From Entophlyctis helioformis (taxonomy: Eukaryota; Chytridiomycota; Chytridiomycetes; Chytridiales; Chytriomycetaceae), in contig JAHLKH010000033.1 in the NCBI GenBank assembly GCA_025526915.1, forward strand, positions 1-64,000: a stretch of 64,000 bases of DNA. The letters are read 5' to 3'. Made by a program: the position numbers and the translations under genes. Positions 1 through 16,574 of the stretch are shown one piece after another. The first letter of the stretch is position 1. Each line of letters begins with the position of its first letter. The notes under the pieces are model-generated. The model was not told where the DNA came from. It did not search any database and worked only from the letters and a program-made list of their open reading frames with translations.

Positions 1-714
1 CGGCCATGGCGTGTGTGTCTGCGTGTGTGTCTGTGTGTGTGTGTGTCTGTGGTGATGGGCGAGATCTGCCATGTGGCGAGACGCAGGATCCGGCCCCGCA
101 AGGCGTCGCCAGTGGACAGCGTCCAAGGCACGGAATCAGCCGGCCAAGCAAAATCCACGCATCGTAGATGCACGGGTGGCCGACAGCGTGCAAGGCCCGG
201 CCCAGACAGCCGATTGCACGCCGAATGGCAGAGCGCCGTCCAAGGCCCGATGCACAGATGGGAGCCGCAGCAGCAGCAGTCGGCCGAGACATGGGCAGGC
301 GGGAAGGCAAAGGCGAGGGCGACGGTGTGGGCGACAGGCCATTGAAAAAAAAGTCTGTCAGCCAAAAGTCTATTGCGATGGCTGGCTCGATGGCTGGCTG
401 GCTGGCTGGCTTCATGGCCGGATAGACCTGCACGTCCAGCGGGCGCTCTGCAGACAAACGCACACAAAACACGCAGAACACGCAGGCTGCGGTGCGTACC
501 GGAAAGTGGCGCTCGGAGCAGCGACTGGGCCAGGTGCAGCAGCTCCACGCAGAAGGGCGACGCAGAGCAAGCAGCCAAGACCGCTGCAAGCAACTCAGCC
601 GGGACTGCAGTGTCACGTGACTTGGCAGAAAAAAGCTTTTCATTCGTCCTCAGGACCAGCCGGCCAATCAGCCGTGCCTCGTGGCAACGCATGCCAGACC
701 GCGCCACGCGCGTG
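1..714. other. Region without a recognised gene, with simple repeats
   Basis: No credible coding exon was found downstream of the lipase stop codon. The stretch holds a TG/CT-rich simple repeat (about 13-52), a GGCT-type tandem repeat (about 380-410) and a TCACGTGAC palindromic box at 613-621. Open frames on the plus strand here are compositionally biased and resemble no family I know. Confidence 0.5.
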
Positions 715-3700
715 TCACGACGAGGCCGCGTGCCGCAGAACATCTGCCATGTCGGACCGCCGCTTGGCCACCACGCTCGTCAGCGACACTTCCTGCATCA
801 CGACGGGCGGCGCCGGGCTGGGCTTGGCGGCTGCAGGCTGCAGCTGCATCGCAATGCCTGTGCTGGTGCGGCCGGGGATCGAGCCTGGCCCTCGTGACAG
901 GTTGCCTAAGCTACCTGCAACGCCTGGCGACGGCCCCGACGCTCGAAGAGACGACGCTGTCGGTCCAGATCCAGATCCGGATCCAGAGCCAGATCCAGAT
1001 CCAGATCCAGATCCAGAGCCAGAGCCAGAGCCAGAACAGGGCAATGGCTTTGCCGCACGGCCGGCAGTATCCGATTGTTCGTGAGACTTGGATCGGTTGC
1101 CGGCCTGTCCAGCTTGCAAGGGTGCGCCGCCAGACTCGTTTGAATCGGTCGATACAGCCGTGTCCCAGTGCGTGCTCATGCGCTGGTACGCGACTGCGCC
1201 TGGCGCCACGCCCTTGAGCGGATAGTATGCCATGCTGTTTGTGACGTCATGGCTGCTGTCGGTCCCTTGGTACTCCATGTTCTCCATCTCATGCACCATC
1301 ATTTCCGTCAGCTCGGGAGCGTCATCCGGCGCAACGCCAACAAGCTGCTCCGTCTTCTCGTCCCTGAACAACTCCTGGAACCATCCGCTCGTGAGCCGAA
1401 CGGCCTGCTGTGCTTCCGGTAAAAACGTGACCATCTGGAAAAACGCGTGCGAGATGCCCTCGAGGATCTTGACCTTGACCATCTGGTCCGGGTCTTGCGA
1501 AAACACATGGTGCTCAAAATCGTCATCGAGCGGATTCGCGTCATTGTTTCCACTGGAGCTGCTTTTGGCATTGGAGTGCGTCTTGGACAAGGGGGCCAGG
1601 TCTGAGCCATTTCCATGCTCGCCAAACGATCGGGTACGGGCTCGCATGCCGTTGAACGCCGGTGCATGGCCACTGCTGAACGAGCCAGACCGCTGGCGAC
1701 GCTCGCGCACTCGGTCCCACTCGCGGTGTGCCTTGGCTTTGGCTTCTCGCAAACGTGCTGCAAACACCACCGTATCATCCACAAACGGATCCTTCTCGCC
1801 AACGAGGCAGTAGGTCTTGGGGAATCGAGACAGCACTTCGTCCGGGGCAAGCACGGGCGACAGATAATAGTCGTGTGTGATGTCTGGGACGACCGGCGAC
1901 GCAGATAGGTAGAGAAGAGCCATGCCGCGCAGCACTGCCATACCCCCAACGTTGTTGTGTCGTCAGTGAGGCATTCGCAATAGGCACTGCTTTGCCAGTG
2001 CAATCTGGGTAAAGTCACGCCAACTCACGCTCAGGACTGATGATACGGTCGTTAAAGTAAGACATGCGCGATGTGATGGACAGTGTGCTTGGAATGTAAG
2101 GGCCAGGCGGCTTGGGCTGGAACATCTTTGGGCGGAGACGGTGATACCACGAGACGCTGCGATCAACGCTGTCGTTGATGACGTTGATGGAGCGAGGGGC
2201 CTCCGATGTGCGCAGAGGAGCGAGCTTGTGCATGTGGAGCTTCTTGTCAATCAGAGTGGTGAGCGAGCTGCTCGAGTCGGCGCGGATCATCTGCAGCTGT
2301 GACGATGGCATCCAGCACGCCAAGTCAAACGACAGGCACGGATAGATGGCGACAAGCGACGCAGGTGGCTTGACTCGCTCCTCCACCGATTCGATGCACT
2401 TCATCACAACGCCGATGGCCAGATTGCCTCCGCTGCCATATTGCCATATAGGTGCAACAGGCGGTGCAGATGATCAGCATCCCGCATCTCAGCACTCGAG
2501 TCACCCATCTGGATGCCTGGGCACTTACGCAGAGTCGCCAACCATGACAATCTTGATCTTCTTCTTGGGACGAATGTTGCGGCCGGCGGCATCCTTTTCG
2601 TGCCAGCCATCCAAGCCAATGACTTCACCGTTGGACTCGACAATGCTGCGGTACGCCTCAAAGCATTCTTCCAAAGCCCACGGGTACGGAAACTCGGGTG
2701 CTTTTCCGTAGTTGATGCTGATGATGGGCACATTGACCTGGCGGGCCCAGCTGGATACGTAGTCGTCATGATTCTTGGGCGACATGGTGACAAAGCCGCC
2801 GCCAGGCACCTGGAAGATGAGCTGAGAGGCTTTGGCGAGCTGTGCTTTGGATCCGTTAAAGAACAGACGCGCCTTGACGTGCGGCTTTGGCATGTTGGGA
2901 AACGCAGAGGGCAGCTGGTTCGCGGACAGCGGGATGAGCACGTCCTTGCGGATCGGGAGGAAGCCGCGATCTGCAAAGGTGAGGGCGTACAAGATGGGGC
3001 TTGTCGACTTTTCCCACGAGCAGCGCATGATCTCCACCGTGGCGTTGGTTCTGAATTTGCGGACCTGTCGAGCGTTGCAATGCGAGTCAGCAGCGTGCCG
3101 TGCCCAGACTGACCAGAGAACGGCGGCTGTTGGCTGCATCGCCAAGTCGTGTTTACCGTGGCGTCTGCCGCTTCTGGAAAGAAGAGGTACACAACCGACA
3201 TGATCGGCGATACCAAGTCACGCAGCCACTTTGGACGGATGCCCATGCAGGTCAGGAATCCAGCGTCGAGCGCCGACATGATCCACGTGGCTCTGAAAAA
3301 GTTGCGTGTGTACTGCCAATGCACGAGCCCATGGACGGGTCAGTTTCGCGTCCAGCAGTGGCCGCAGCATATCGGTGGATCCCCCGCTGTGCCGTCGCAG
3401 TGAGTTACCATTTTGGCGAACGGCTCGGGTGCGTTCAGGAACAGCAGGTGCATGCCGTTCTCAAAGACATACGCGCCGAGCAGCGACAGGGCCGCAATCT
3501 TCCATGGCGGCAGACGGCCCAGCAGAGAGTTGATGTAGCGCAGGAAGCGCCACTTGGGTCTGCGATCCGAGTGTCTGAGAAAGTAGATGCTGTTGGCGGG
3601 CGGCGTTGTTGTTGCGGGGCGTGGTGCGACGTGGGCAGGCGGCGTGACGCAGCGACAACGCAACACGAGCATGTGAAAGCGGAGAGTGCGGAGTGCGGTC

Positions 3701-3937
3701 AGTCACGAGCCAGTCTGGCATATGGGCAGGCAGGCATATGGGCAGGCAGGCATATGGGCAGGCAGACGGCGGGCAGGGGAAGCGGCGGCCCGAGGCGGCC
3801 GGCACGTACGAGGCGAGGATCACGACGAGAACCTGCGACCGCTTCCAGCCGGGCGACGGGCGTCCGAGCAGATGGTCCAGCATTCCGTGGCCGCTCTGCG
3901 CGTGGTTTGCGAGATTGCGGGCAACCACGGCGGCCAT
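715..3937 (-). CDS. Hormone-sensitive-lipase-type alpha/beta hydrolase
   Basis: Six exons, read from high to low coordinate: 3937-3810, 3589-3409, 3312-3157, 3064-2529, 2432-2029, 1934-715. All phases agree and give 874 aa. The alpha/beta-hydrolase triad is visible: nucleophile Ser in GDSAGGN (about aa 333, split by the fourth intron), Asp in GEKDPFVDD (about 516) and His in EGISHAFF (about 625). The oxyanion loop reads PGGGF where classical HSL has HGGG. The family hydrolyses acylglycerols or other esters. A hydrophobic segment near aa 75-95 could attach it to membrane or lipid droplets. The C-terminus carries a long Gly-Ser dipeptide tract encoded by GATCCA-type repeats (about 960-1035). 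An in-frame Met at 3991 would add 18 aa; 3937 was chosen because it abuts the divergent HAUS8-like start. Substrate is unknown. Confidence 0.85.
3717..3764. repeat. 16-bp tandem repeat, three copies, inside a lipase intron
   Basis: Unit GGCATATGGGCAGGCA repeated three times head to tail within the first intron of the lipase gene (3590-3809). It explains much of that intron's extra length compared with the others in this gene (about 90-100 nt). Confidence 0.85.
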
Positions 3938-5059
3938 GACGTCTGCAGCAACAGCAACAGCAACAGCGGCAGCTAGACCAAAGGGCCGCACCGTGCAGTC
4001 GCGCTACATGCAGGCTGCTGCCCCGTCGCAGTCTTTGTCGTCTGCCTCTGCCTCTGCTGCTGCTGCGGCTCAAGCGCAGTCTTCCAGACAACCGCCGCGG
4101 CTGTCGTCGGTGTCGGCTGTGCCGGCCACCAGCTCGCGTCCGGCCGCTGCTCCTCCTTCCATTCCGACACCCACACCAGCAACGGCCGCTTCTCAGGCAG
4201 CACTGCCAACACCATCGACAACCACTGCAAGTGCCGCACAGGCGAAGCCGGCCAGGCCGTCCGGCCAAGCATCTGCACCATCGGCCCCAGCACTGAGCCA
4301 CGACGACGAGCGACTGCTGCTCGCCGTACGCTTGCTGCAGATCGAGTACCTTGGCCAGCAGATGCACCAGGCCTTTGCCCGCCAGCAGGAGCAGGCCGAG
4401 GACAGCCTCAAGCGTGTCGCCGATCATGTCATGGCCCTGCAGTCGGAGATTGCAGACCTGCAGCGGCAAGACGTTGTGCGCAGTCAGCTGGTGCAGACGG
4501 TCGAGCGGCTCGAGGAGCAGACAGAGATGACGGCAGAGATGCACAGTGCCGTGGCTGCGTTTGTGGACAACTATGATCGAGTGGCTGCAACGCTTGAGGC
4601 CTCATCAAGGCTCGTGCGGCTGAGGCAGGTTGCAGTGCCGTCCAACACTGGTAAGCCGCCAGATGCTGTCCATACACGGCCTGGGCTGCGACTGCGACTG
4701 CGACTGACACGCTTGCCTGTGCCAGCAGCACCGCTGGTCGATACGCTTGAACGTGCGGTCGTTCTTTCATCAGACCTTGTTCCGCCGGCCATGAATCTTG
4801 ACAAGGTATGCGCCACCCGTCCTGCTGTTTCCGCGTGTTGCGTGCTGCCAAGGAGGCTGACCATTCTGTCGCTCGTTCACAGCTGGTCGGTCTCGTGGAG
4901 GCGACGCGTTCGGAACACGACCAGGTTGCGCAGATGCTGCACGACATCGAGCAAGGATATGCAAAGGCAAATGCGCTCTCTGACGAAACCATGATCCAGC
5001 TCAGTCGTCAAGTGCAGCGCATCGAACTCACGCGCGAGCCCAAAGACGTGTTTGAGTGA
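3936..5059 (+). CDS. HAUS8 (Hice1)-like augmin complex subunit, candidate
   Basis: Three exons, 3936-4650, 4729-4805 and 4883-5059, in consistent phase, give 322 aa. Near the N-terminus is GRTVQSRYM, matching the short conserved element of HAUS8 proteins (GGRVIESRYLQ in human, from memory). It is followed by an Ala/Ser/Pro-rich disordered segment to about aa 120 and then predicted coiled coil to the end. In animals HAUS8 is the augmin subunit that binds microtubules through its disordered N-terminus, so that new microtubules branch from existing ones. Its start overlaps the divergent lipase start. Its 3' end faces MAD1, another spindle gene, across about 110 bp. The coiled-coil part alone is not diagnostic, so the identity rests on the motif plus architecture. 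Confidence 0.6.
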
Positions 5060-5168
5060 GACAGTCTCCTTGTCTCACTCGCAATGTCGCTTCATTGCTC
5101 CCGAGCCAACAACATGCCGTCTCATAGCCAGCCATCACTTTGATGTAAATACAGTCGAGGTTGCCACT

Positions 5169-8100
5169 TTACCGCAGCGATCGCTCGAACCAGTCCAGCG
5201 TCATGGCAGACATGAGTGCCGGAATGGATCCGTGGCGCTCGACATACATCTTCATGGCTTCGTAAACGCGTGCGCGCGACTCGCTGGAACCGCCCGACAG
5301 CTCAAGTGACACTTGGTCGCTGATGGCAGTCGAAAACACAAAGACGGGGTCGTGTGAGGCGTGACCGTACGCGGATGCAAGCCGCACTTGTCCGTCCATC
5401 TGCACGTCAATCTTGAACCCTGCTCCGCCCACGGCAGGGCTGTCAGTCTGCCTGGATATTGCACAGTTCAGGCCCATTGGCAACGGCATCATGGCAGGCA
5501 CCTAGCAACGTGTACACGGCCTCGCGGAATTCTTTGACTTTGGCTGCATACACCTGCATGCAAAAGCCAGCAAGCACGCATATTAGACAAGAGTACAGTA
5601 GAATGCATGCCAAGCATGCCCTTCGTGGGTCACTAGACCAACCTCTTTAAGCCGCAGAATGCGCTTGTCGCGGCCATCCAGCTCTTGCTTCATCATGTCG
5701 CATTCGAGCTCCTTGGCGCGCAGACTCTCGACTGGAATCACGTCGGCTCTGGCACTCGCCACCGTGCTCTCCTTGGCACCGTCGCGTCCATCCACCGCCA
5801 CATCCGTCCGGCCAGCAGCCATCGCAGCAGTTGACTCGACACGCTCCAGCTGTGCACGCAGCTGGCGGTTCTCGTCTGCCAGTGCCTTGTGCAGCGTGCT
5901 CCGTTCTTTGGCTGCCCTCGACTCGGGATTATCAGCAAGCATCAGCACCTGCCACAGGCACCAGAGTGTCAGCTATTCTCTCCTGCGTAAGCATCCCACG
6001 GCAGATACGGTTGGAAACCCGCGTCAGAGCGGAAGGGGCACCAAGACAGAACACGGTAAGAGGCGGTGGGCCGGCTGAACTGCTGCACTTCAATCCGTTC
6101 CAAGTTTGCAAAACACATCCAGACCCACAGATTCACGCCGCAGCAGTCCAATCCAGTCCACCGTCCGTCAGCCGGTCCGTCTGTCCGATCCCACCTCTCT
6201 CAAGCATCCCTCGTCACCCTCAACCCTTGACCGATCCAGAGCCCCAAAACAGTGATGCTATGGATTTACCCGTGTGGTTGTGGGATCAAACTCGCCGCGT
6301 CCAAGAGCATGCTGCAGTACAGCCACTTGACCCTCGAGAGATTTGTTGTCTTGCTTGAGCAGATCATTCTCGCGACGTAGCACGTCCATCTCTGAAGACA
6401 TGCCCAAGCCAGAGCCGCGTCAGTTTGCGTACGCCATCGCAAGCACGGACATGACCGTCAACCATCCACAGACCTTGCAATGCTGCAGTCAAACTCGTGG
6501 CGCCAGCATGCCCTTGGCCAGATCCTTGCTGCTGCTGCTGCTGTTGTTGTTGTGCTACCGCAATACTGGCAGTGTGGCCGGAGTTGTTGGCGCGAATCTC
6601 GGCATCAAGCGCGTGTATACGTGCCTTGTACTCTTCCACAAGCACCTCAAGGTCTGCAATACGTTTTGACTTTTGGCTGTCATACGACCCCATCATGCTC
6701 TGCTCCTCGGTATCGTAGCTCTTCTGTAGACAGGTAGTCCGCAAACCCATGTCAGAATGCTTGAGCGCAGGACATGATCAAGACAAGACATGCTTTGAGA
6801 AACGTACAAGCTGATCACGTAGATTTGCAACCTCCTTTTGAGCGACAGCGTACAGCGATTCGGCACGGTTGAGATTGCGCATGCTGTCATATTGGGCAGA
6901 CTTGAGGCTGCGGATCTGGTCACGCAACTCATCCATCTGCGCAGGTTCAAGGAACAGCAAACACCTTGTCAGCAAGCACAAGTCTGTCCGATCCATGTCA
7001 CCAGCACGACACAACCAACCTCTTGCTCAAGGGATGACGCGTAGCTTTGCGCCGCATCAGCACCAAGCATGCCAATCTGCTGTTTGAGTGACGCAATCTC
7101 GAGCCGCTGCGCCGACAGCAGTTTGGCGAGAGCATACGGCGAATCGACGCCAAGGCCTGTGCCCATGTCGCCAAGGAACGACTGCCACCTCGAACGTTCC
7201 GCTTCAAGACTGGCAAGACGAACTTGCGTCTCACTGAGCTGGCGACGCGTGCTGTCAAGCAGCTCGACCTTGTGCTCGAGTGCCGCCTTTTCTTCCTTGA
7301 GACGCTCGGTGTTTTCTTGGATGGTGCGATAGAAGGATGCCTGGTCATTGAGATGTGCAATGCGACGCTCAAGTGCCTGGATGTGTGTGCCTTGATCTGT
7401 CGTCACATTGTCGCCACAACCAACCACGAGCAGGTTGTCAGTCAACAAACGGTGCTGAGCTGGTGTCGTTCTGATGGACGGAAGCAACCACGGACCGGCG
7501 AGCTGCTTGTGGAGGATGCCCATGTTCTCCTTGTCTTCGTTGCTGGACATGGCGGACTGTACCCGATGGGCAGCACGCAGTTGGTCCAAGGCAGCCTTGA
7601 GATTGGTAACTTGAATCTGCGATTCGGACAACTGGCGAGTCTGTTCGGCCAGCTGCTCACGGCCATGGTTGATTATTGGCTTGCCATTGGACGTTGCAGA
7701 CCGCCGCACATCTTACCTGTGCGCGCGTGTCATTGAGCTGATCGGCCAGCATGGAGTTGTCAGCCGCGTACTGGTCGAGACTTGCCCCCAACTCGCTTCG
7801 CTGGTTTTCAGAGTCGTGTGTGGCCAGAGACAGCGACTCTTGCAGCCGAGCATTCTGTGTGGACAGTTCCAAGATCCGCTTCTCGCTCGATTGCTGACGC
7901 ACGAGGCAGCACACAACAGGGTCAACAGCCGATTCGCGCCGACGCTGCTACACATGAACGACATGACAACAGACCGACCTTGGTTTCCAGCAAGTCTCTT
8001 TGGAGCTGCTCAATCTTGGCAGACTGATCGACATCTCGGTTGAACAGAAACTGGCGGTCGGCGTCGAGGCTCTGCGACTTGACGTTGGCGTTTTCCAGTT

Positions 8101-8784
8101 CGGTCTCGGCGCGCTGCTTGTCGCGCTCCAGACCAATGATCTTGGACTCGAGAGTTGAGCGAGTGTCGGACAGCTGGCGACGGAGGTCCTTGAGCTGCTT
8201 GCGCATTTCGAGCATGGACCCTGTCTCTGCTCACAAAGTCAGCCATGCGTCCCCAGCCTGTGTTCAGCGCGGCAGTCCTGGTGGCGGACGCCGTCCGATC
8301 TCACCAGTTGGGCGGTCCTGGCAGATGCATGAGCAGACCTCGAACGCGATGCGGGCTCGTCATGGATCTGGCGGGCGAGGACTGGCTGTCAGTCACGGCG
8401 GCCCTCGCTGTGCGTCCATTCGCGCCAAGCGACTCTCACCGTCTGGCCAGCAGGCCCAGGCGAAGCGCGAGCGCTGGACGTGGGCGACATCTGGCGGCGC
8501 TGGCTCGGGGTAGCGGCAGGCATGCCAGCAGACGAGCCGGCAGAAACGGCGGTGCCCAGGTCGGCGACAGCCATGAACGTGTGGAAGGTCTCGAGCAGCT
8601 GGTGGGCGGTCTCTTGTGTCGAGACAGCCGCACGGGAGGCCGAGCCCGGTGCAGATGCAGATGCAGATGCGGGCGATGCCCAGAGCGCTGAGGGGGTGCG
8701 GCCGCTTGCAGCAGCAGAGCGGAGGGCAGAGCGGCCGCTGCTGCCGCCGTTGGCTGCCGAGGGGGTTCTGTACGGATGCGACAT
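5169..8784 (-). CDS. MAD1: Spindle assembly checkpoint protein MAD1
   Basis: Eleven exons: 8784-8440, 8224-7979, 7893-7717, 7655-7496, 7390-7020, 6936-6808, 6723-6474, 6391-6270, 5948-5643, 5553-5502, 5419-5169; phases sum to 802 aa. After a disordered head of about 115 aa the protein is almost entirely coiled coil to about aa 700. It ends in the Mad1 C-terminal RWD-like fold (GFKIDVQMDGQVRL ... VERHGSIPALMSAMTL). A Mad2-interaction motif, RVLMLADNP, lies near aa 600; its Arg and Val are separated by the 321-nt eighth intron. An RLK motif, as used for Bub1 binding, occurs in ILRLKEV near aa 700. MAD1 recruits MAD2 to unattached kinetochores and acts at nuclear pores. A glutamine run sits in exon 7. 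Confidence 0.93.
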
Positions 8785-8928
8785 TGGCTTGCGGCGGTGG
8801 TGGTCGGCGACGTTGCCGCGAGGGTTGCCCGCGTTGTCGTCAACCTCGCGGCGATCTGATCGTGCATGGCATCGGCGGCAGCAGCAGGAGCAGCAGCAGG
8901 AGCAGTAGCAGCACGGGCGACCGCCAGC

Positions 8929-9990
8929 ATGGCAGCAGCAGCAGCAGCAGGCAGCATCCGGGGCGTGGTGTTTGATGTGCGTCCATGCGTGCCTTGTCTG
9001 TGCCTGCCGAGCCACTCACCAGAGCCCTGTGCGCGTTCGTGAGCCAGATGGACGGCACGCTGACCGTCCCATACATGGTGAGCTCAAGTGCCACTGGCTG
9101 CTGCTGCCTGCTACTGCCCGCTGCAGGTGCAACCACTGATCGCATGCTGCGTGCGCTCTCGCTTCTGCAGGACTTTCTTGAGATGAAGCGCCGTCTGCGT
9201 GAGTGCCACAGATCCAGCGCATCACGGTGTGGACGTTCGTGCGGGCGAGGGATCTCACCTCGTGCATACCATGGTGCTCGCCACCTCCTGACAGGATTCC
9301 AGCCAACAGACGACATTGTGGCCAAGCTCAACACCTTATCTGGCCCCGAGCGCACCGACGCCGACCGCATCATCAGAGAGATGGAAGGTGCCGTTTCCCC
9401 GTGCTCATTCTTGTGCTCATTCCATGCCGTCTAGCTGCCTGTCCAGCTCATCAGCACTCCGTCGCATCATCCCAGACGAAGCTCTGGCCAACACCAAGCT
9501 GCAGCCAGGCCTCCATGAGCTCATGGCATTCCTCGAGACTCGCAGCGTGCCCAAAGCCATTCTGACGCGCAATGCACTGCCATCGGTCGACCACGTCCTG
9601 CAGAACCATCTGTCCTATGTCTTTCATCCGATCGTGACAAGGTATCAGACTGCCACGCCTGCCCGCCTTCAGCGATGACTGCAGCAAGTCTTGTGTTAGA
9701 CCATCTCTCACACCATCTGCCACGGCGCAAGATCGTTCATCCCTGCAAAGCCGCACCCAGATCCACTGCTCCACATTGCCTCGCAGTGGGGACTGCCGGC
9801 ATCGCAGCTCATCATGGTTGGCGACGGCTGGGACGACATGCAGTGTGGCCGTTCCGCTGGCTCACTTACCGCCCTGCTGCTTAACCCAGCCAATCGCAAG
9901 CATGCCAGCCATGCTGACTTTGTTGTCAACCAGCTCGACGAGCTCATTCCCATCTTCCGCAACCTGTTGGCTGTCGAGGCAAGCTTGTAA
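8929..9990 (+). CDS. HAD-superfamily phosphatase (phosphoglycolate-phosphatase-like)
   Basis: Six exons: 8929-8976, 9048-9077, 9171-9198, 9295-9387, 9476-9641, 9732-9990, giving 207 aa in consistent phase. The HAD motifs are complete: motif I FDMDGT (about aa 15-20, assembled across the first intron), motif II Thr in ILTRNA, motif III Lys in AKPHPDP and motif IV GDGWDDM. The nucleophile is the first Asp of DMDGT. Starting at the later ATG at 8985 would lose that Asp, so the short poly-Ala first exon is preferred. The family removes phosphate from small molecules; the substrate is unknown. It is divergent from MAD1 (about 145 bp apart) and convergent with the MFS gene (58 bp apart). Confidence 0.85.
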
Positions 9991-10048
9991 CAATGAGAAT
10001 ATGCTTGTGCACAAGCGTGTCTCTCAACCATTTCATTCGAGCCGTTTG

Positions 10049-12104
10049 TCACAGAAGCGGCGCGTACCGTTGACGCGATCGCCGCCAAGAGAGCTGAAGA
10101 AGAGACACGACGCTCAGCGCAGCAGCAAGAGAAGCAAACGCAAACGCCCCACGGAAGCAGCCAACGCCCTTGCAGTCCGGCAACTCTGCCGGCCCGTCCA
10201 GACCGCCGGCTCCAGGGCCATGTCCGCTCTTTTGCGAGTCCATCCACAGGCCAAACACCAGGTTCCAAATGTACCCGCCCATCGCCGGCCCCACCTGGAA
10301 ATATCCCCAGTTGCTGCCAAACGTCTGCACGCCAAACCACTGGCTGACAATCGCAGGCGTGCTGGAGAAGATGGATCCGTACCCAAATCCAAGCAGGCAC
10401 GTGCACAGCAGCAGCGTCGGCACGTTGGTGACGAGCAGCAGGCCGATCAGCTGTGCAGCCAGGATGATCATCGCGCCAGCAGTCAGGAAGAACATGCGTG
10501 ATGTGCCGTAGTGCAGCTGGGCCTTGTCGGACACGATGCCCGTAACAATACGGCCGAGACAGTTGAACAGCGAGATGAGCGAGACCATGAGCGCTTGAGC
10601 CGAGCTGACTGGCACTGATCCAGATTCGCCTGGCACGAGAGCAAGGACAATGGATCCGACATCTATCTCGTCATCATGATAATCAGCGAGTGACGTTGGA
10701 GTAGACAGGCGTGGATGCCGGCTGCCACTTACTGTTGATGTACATGAGTCCCAGCCCTGCGAGCGTCATAAACGGCAGAAACAGGTGCCACGCATCGGAA
10801 TCGCGAAGAATAACGCTGCGCAGCAAGATCGGCTGTGAGGGACGAACAGCAGTCACAGCAGGACTGGATCGATTGTGGCCGTGGCTATGGCCGTGGGCTA
10901 TATCGTCATCTTCCTCGCGATCAGAGTCTCGCTCAGCGTGAGCAGACGGGCGAGCATTGCTGTTGCGACGCGCAGCACTGCTCTGCTTGGACAGATCCTG
11001 CAGGCCAACCAGCCCAGCAACCAGATTGATAAGGCCCGTAGCAAGACCCATGAACATTAGGAACCGGACAGCGTCTAATTTGGGTGCACCGGCCGATCCA
11101 ACAGGCGCAGCAGCTGACCGGGCGGCAAAGTCATGGCCAGTGGCTTCTGATGAGGTCGGCAGGACAAACGCGCGGCTGATGGAGGAGAACACGAGAGCGC
11201 TGAGACCAAAGGCGGACACGGATACGCCCACGGCGAATCCATGGTCCTTGGGCTCAAAGTTCTGGATGTTGGTCTTGAGTGCCGAGTTGTAGCAGCCCGA
11301 CGATCCAAGCCCAACCAGCATGTAAAAGAAGGCCGTGACGCCAAAATTGGTCCATGGGACTGCGCCGCTCAGCGTCCATGCTGCCATTCGACGCCTGCCA
11401 GTCAGTCCGCAGCCCCAATAGCCAGGCATCCAGCTGCTGAACAAAGATCTCGTCCATACCCATGCCAGTGTAGCCAGCCCACAGCAGAACGGATGCCGCG
11501 AGGACAATGCGGCGCGCACCATGCTTGTCGACAGCCGCCCCGACAATCGGACCAGACAGATACAGCCCAAACCCGCCGGCGCTGGCAATCATGTTCATCT
11601 GTGTCTGCGTGTACCCAAGAGTCGCCCTGACTGTTGTGCGTGCCAGCGAGAGCCCGATCGGCGCAAGTCAGCGATCGGCGCCACATACAAGCGATCACTG
11701 CGCCACAGGCAAGCCCACCCACGTTCAGACGAGTACGTCCCAAAGAGATAGAGCGTGCCGCCGCAGAGCATGCAGAGCACGGTCGATGCAAACGAGGTCC
11801 ACTTGCGCAGTCTGCTCGCTGCGGCGCCAGAGAGAGCGCCAGCACGAGCACCGGCCGTGGGGCTGGCACCGCCTGCTGCGGCCGTGTCTCCGATGCCGCC
11901 AGACGGGCCGCCGAACAGCAGCCGCCGGGTGCTGGCTGCTGCAGTGCCGTCCGATGCGGCATCGTCGTCCAAGACAATGCTGCCATGGTGGCTGTGGTCG
12001 TTGGCAATGGTGCCGCCATCGGGCGTGTGCGCCATGCCGGCAACGGGCCGCTGCCCAGCACCAGCGGCAGCGACACTGCCAACTCGGCCGCCTGGACTGT
12101 TCAT
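10049..12104 (-). CDS. MFS transporter, Nodulin-like/MCH1-like family
   Basis: Four exons: 12104-11723, 11630-11460, 11380-10733, 10662-10049, giving 604 aa with consistent phase. About 95 disordered residues precede the first membrane helix (LCMLCGGTLYLFGTYS). The segment GYTQTQMNMIAS and the seventh-helix element GLGLMYINNVGSI, rebuilt exactly across an intron, are typical of the MCH1/Nodulin-like branch of the major facilitator superfamily. A long His/Asp/Ser-rich cytosolic loop (about 10860-10960) separates the two halves, as usual in MFS proteins. Yeast Mch1 resembles monocarboxylate transporters but its substrate is not settled, so substrate and membrane remain open. It is a single-unit gene, convergent with the HAD phosphatase. 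Confidence 0.88.
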
Positions 12105-12208
12105 GCGTGTGGCGTCGGAATGGGAAACCCGACAACCTCACGCCAACGCAAGCATTTATTCGCGCGCAGCCCCAGACGCACCACAACGCAAAGCCGCCTC
12201 TCGCAGAT

Positions 12209-16393
<4,185 letters not shown>

Positions 16394-16574
16394 CCAGTAC
16401 GCGTCTCCCTTGTCTATTCTTATCCAACACAACGCAAATGAATCCCAAGACCTCTCCATGGACAGATCACCCCGATTTGCAAATGCCCCGTGCCGTTTGG
16501 GCAGCTTTATTGATGGATGTGCAATGCTCACATCGGGCTCCACCGAGTCCACTGCACATACGCATGAATCGCCA

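Noticed and set aside
71..1084. Long plus-strand open frame at the left edge
   Set aside because: It lies opposite the lipase coding exon and gene-free repeats. Its composition follows GC-rich repeat content, and no family resemblance is seen.
8985..9077. HAD phosphatase apparently lacking its catalytic nucleophile (frame reads SQMDGT)
   Set aside because: An upstream exon at 8929-8976 ends in VVFD and splices to MDGTL at 9048, restoring FDMDGT with consistent phase. The apparent loss came from reading through an intron.
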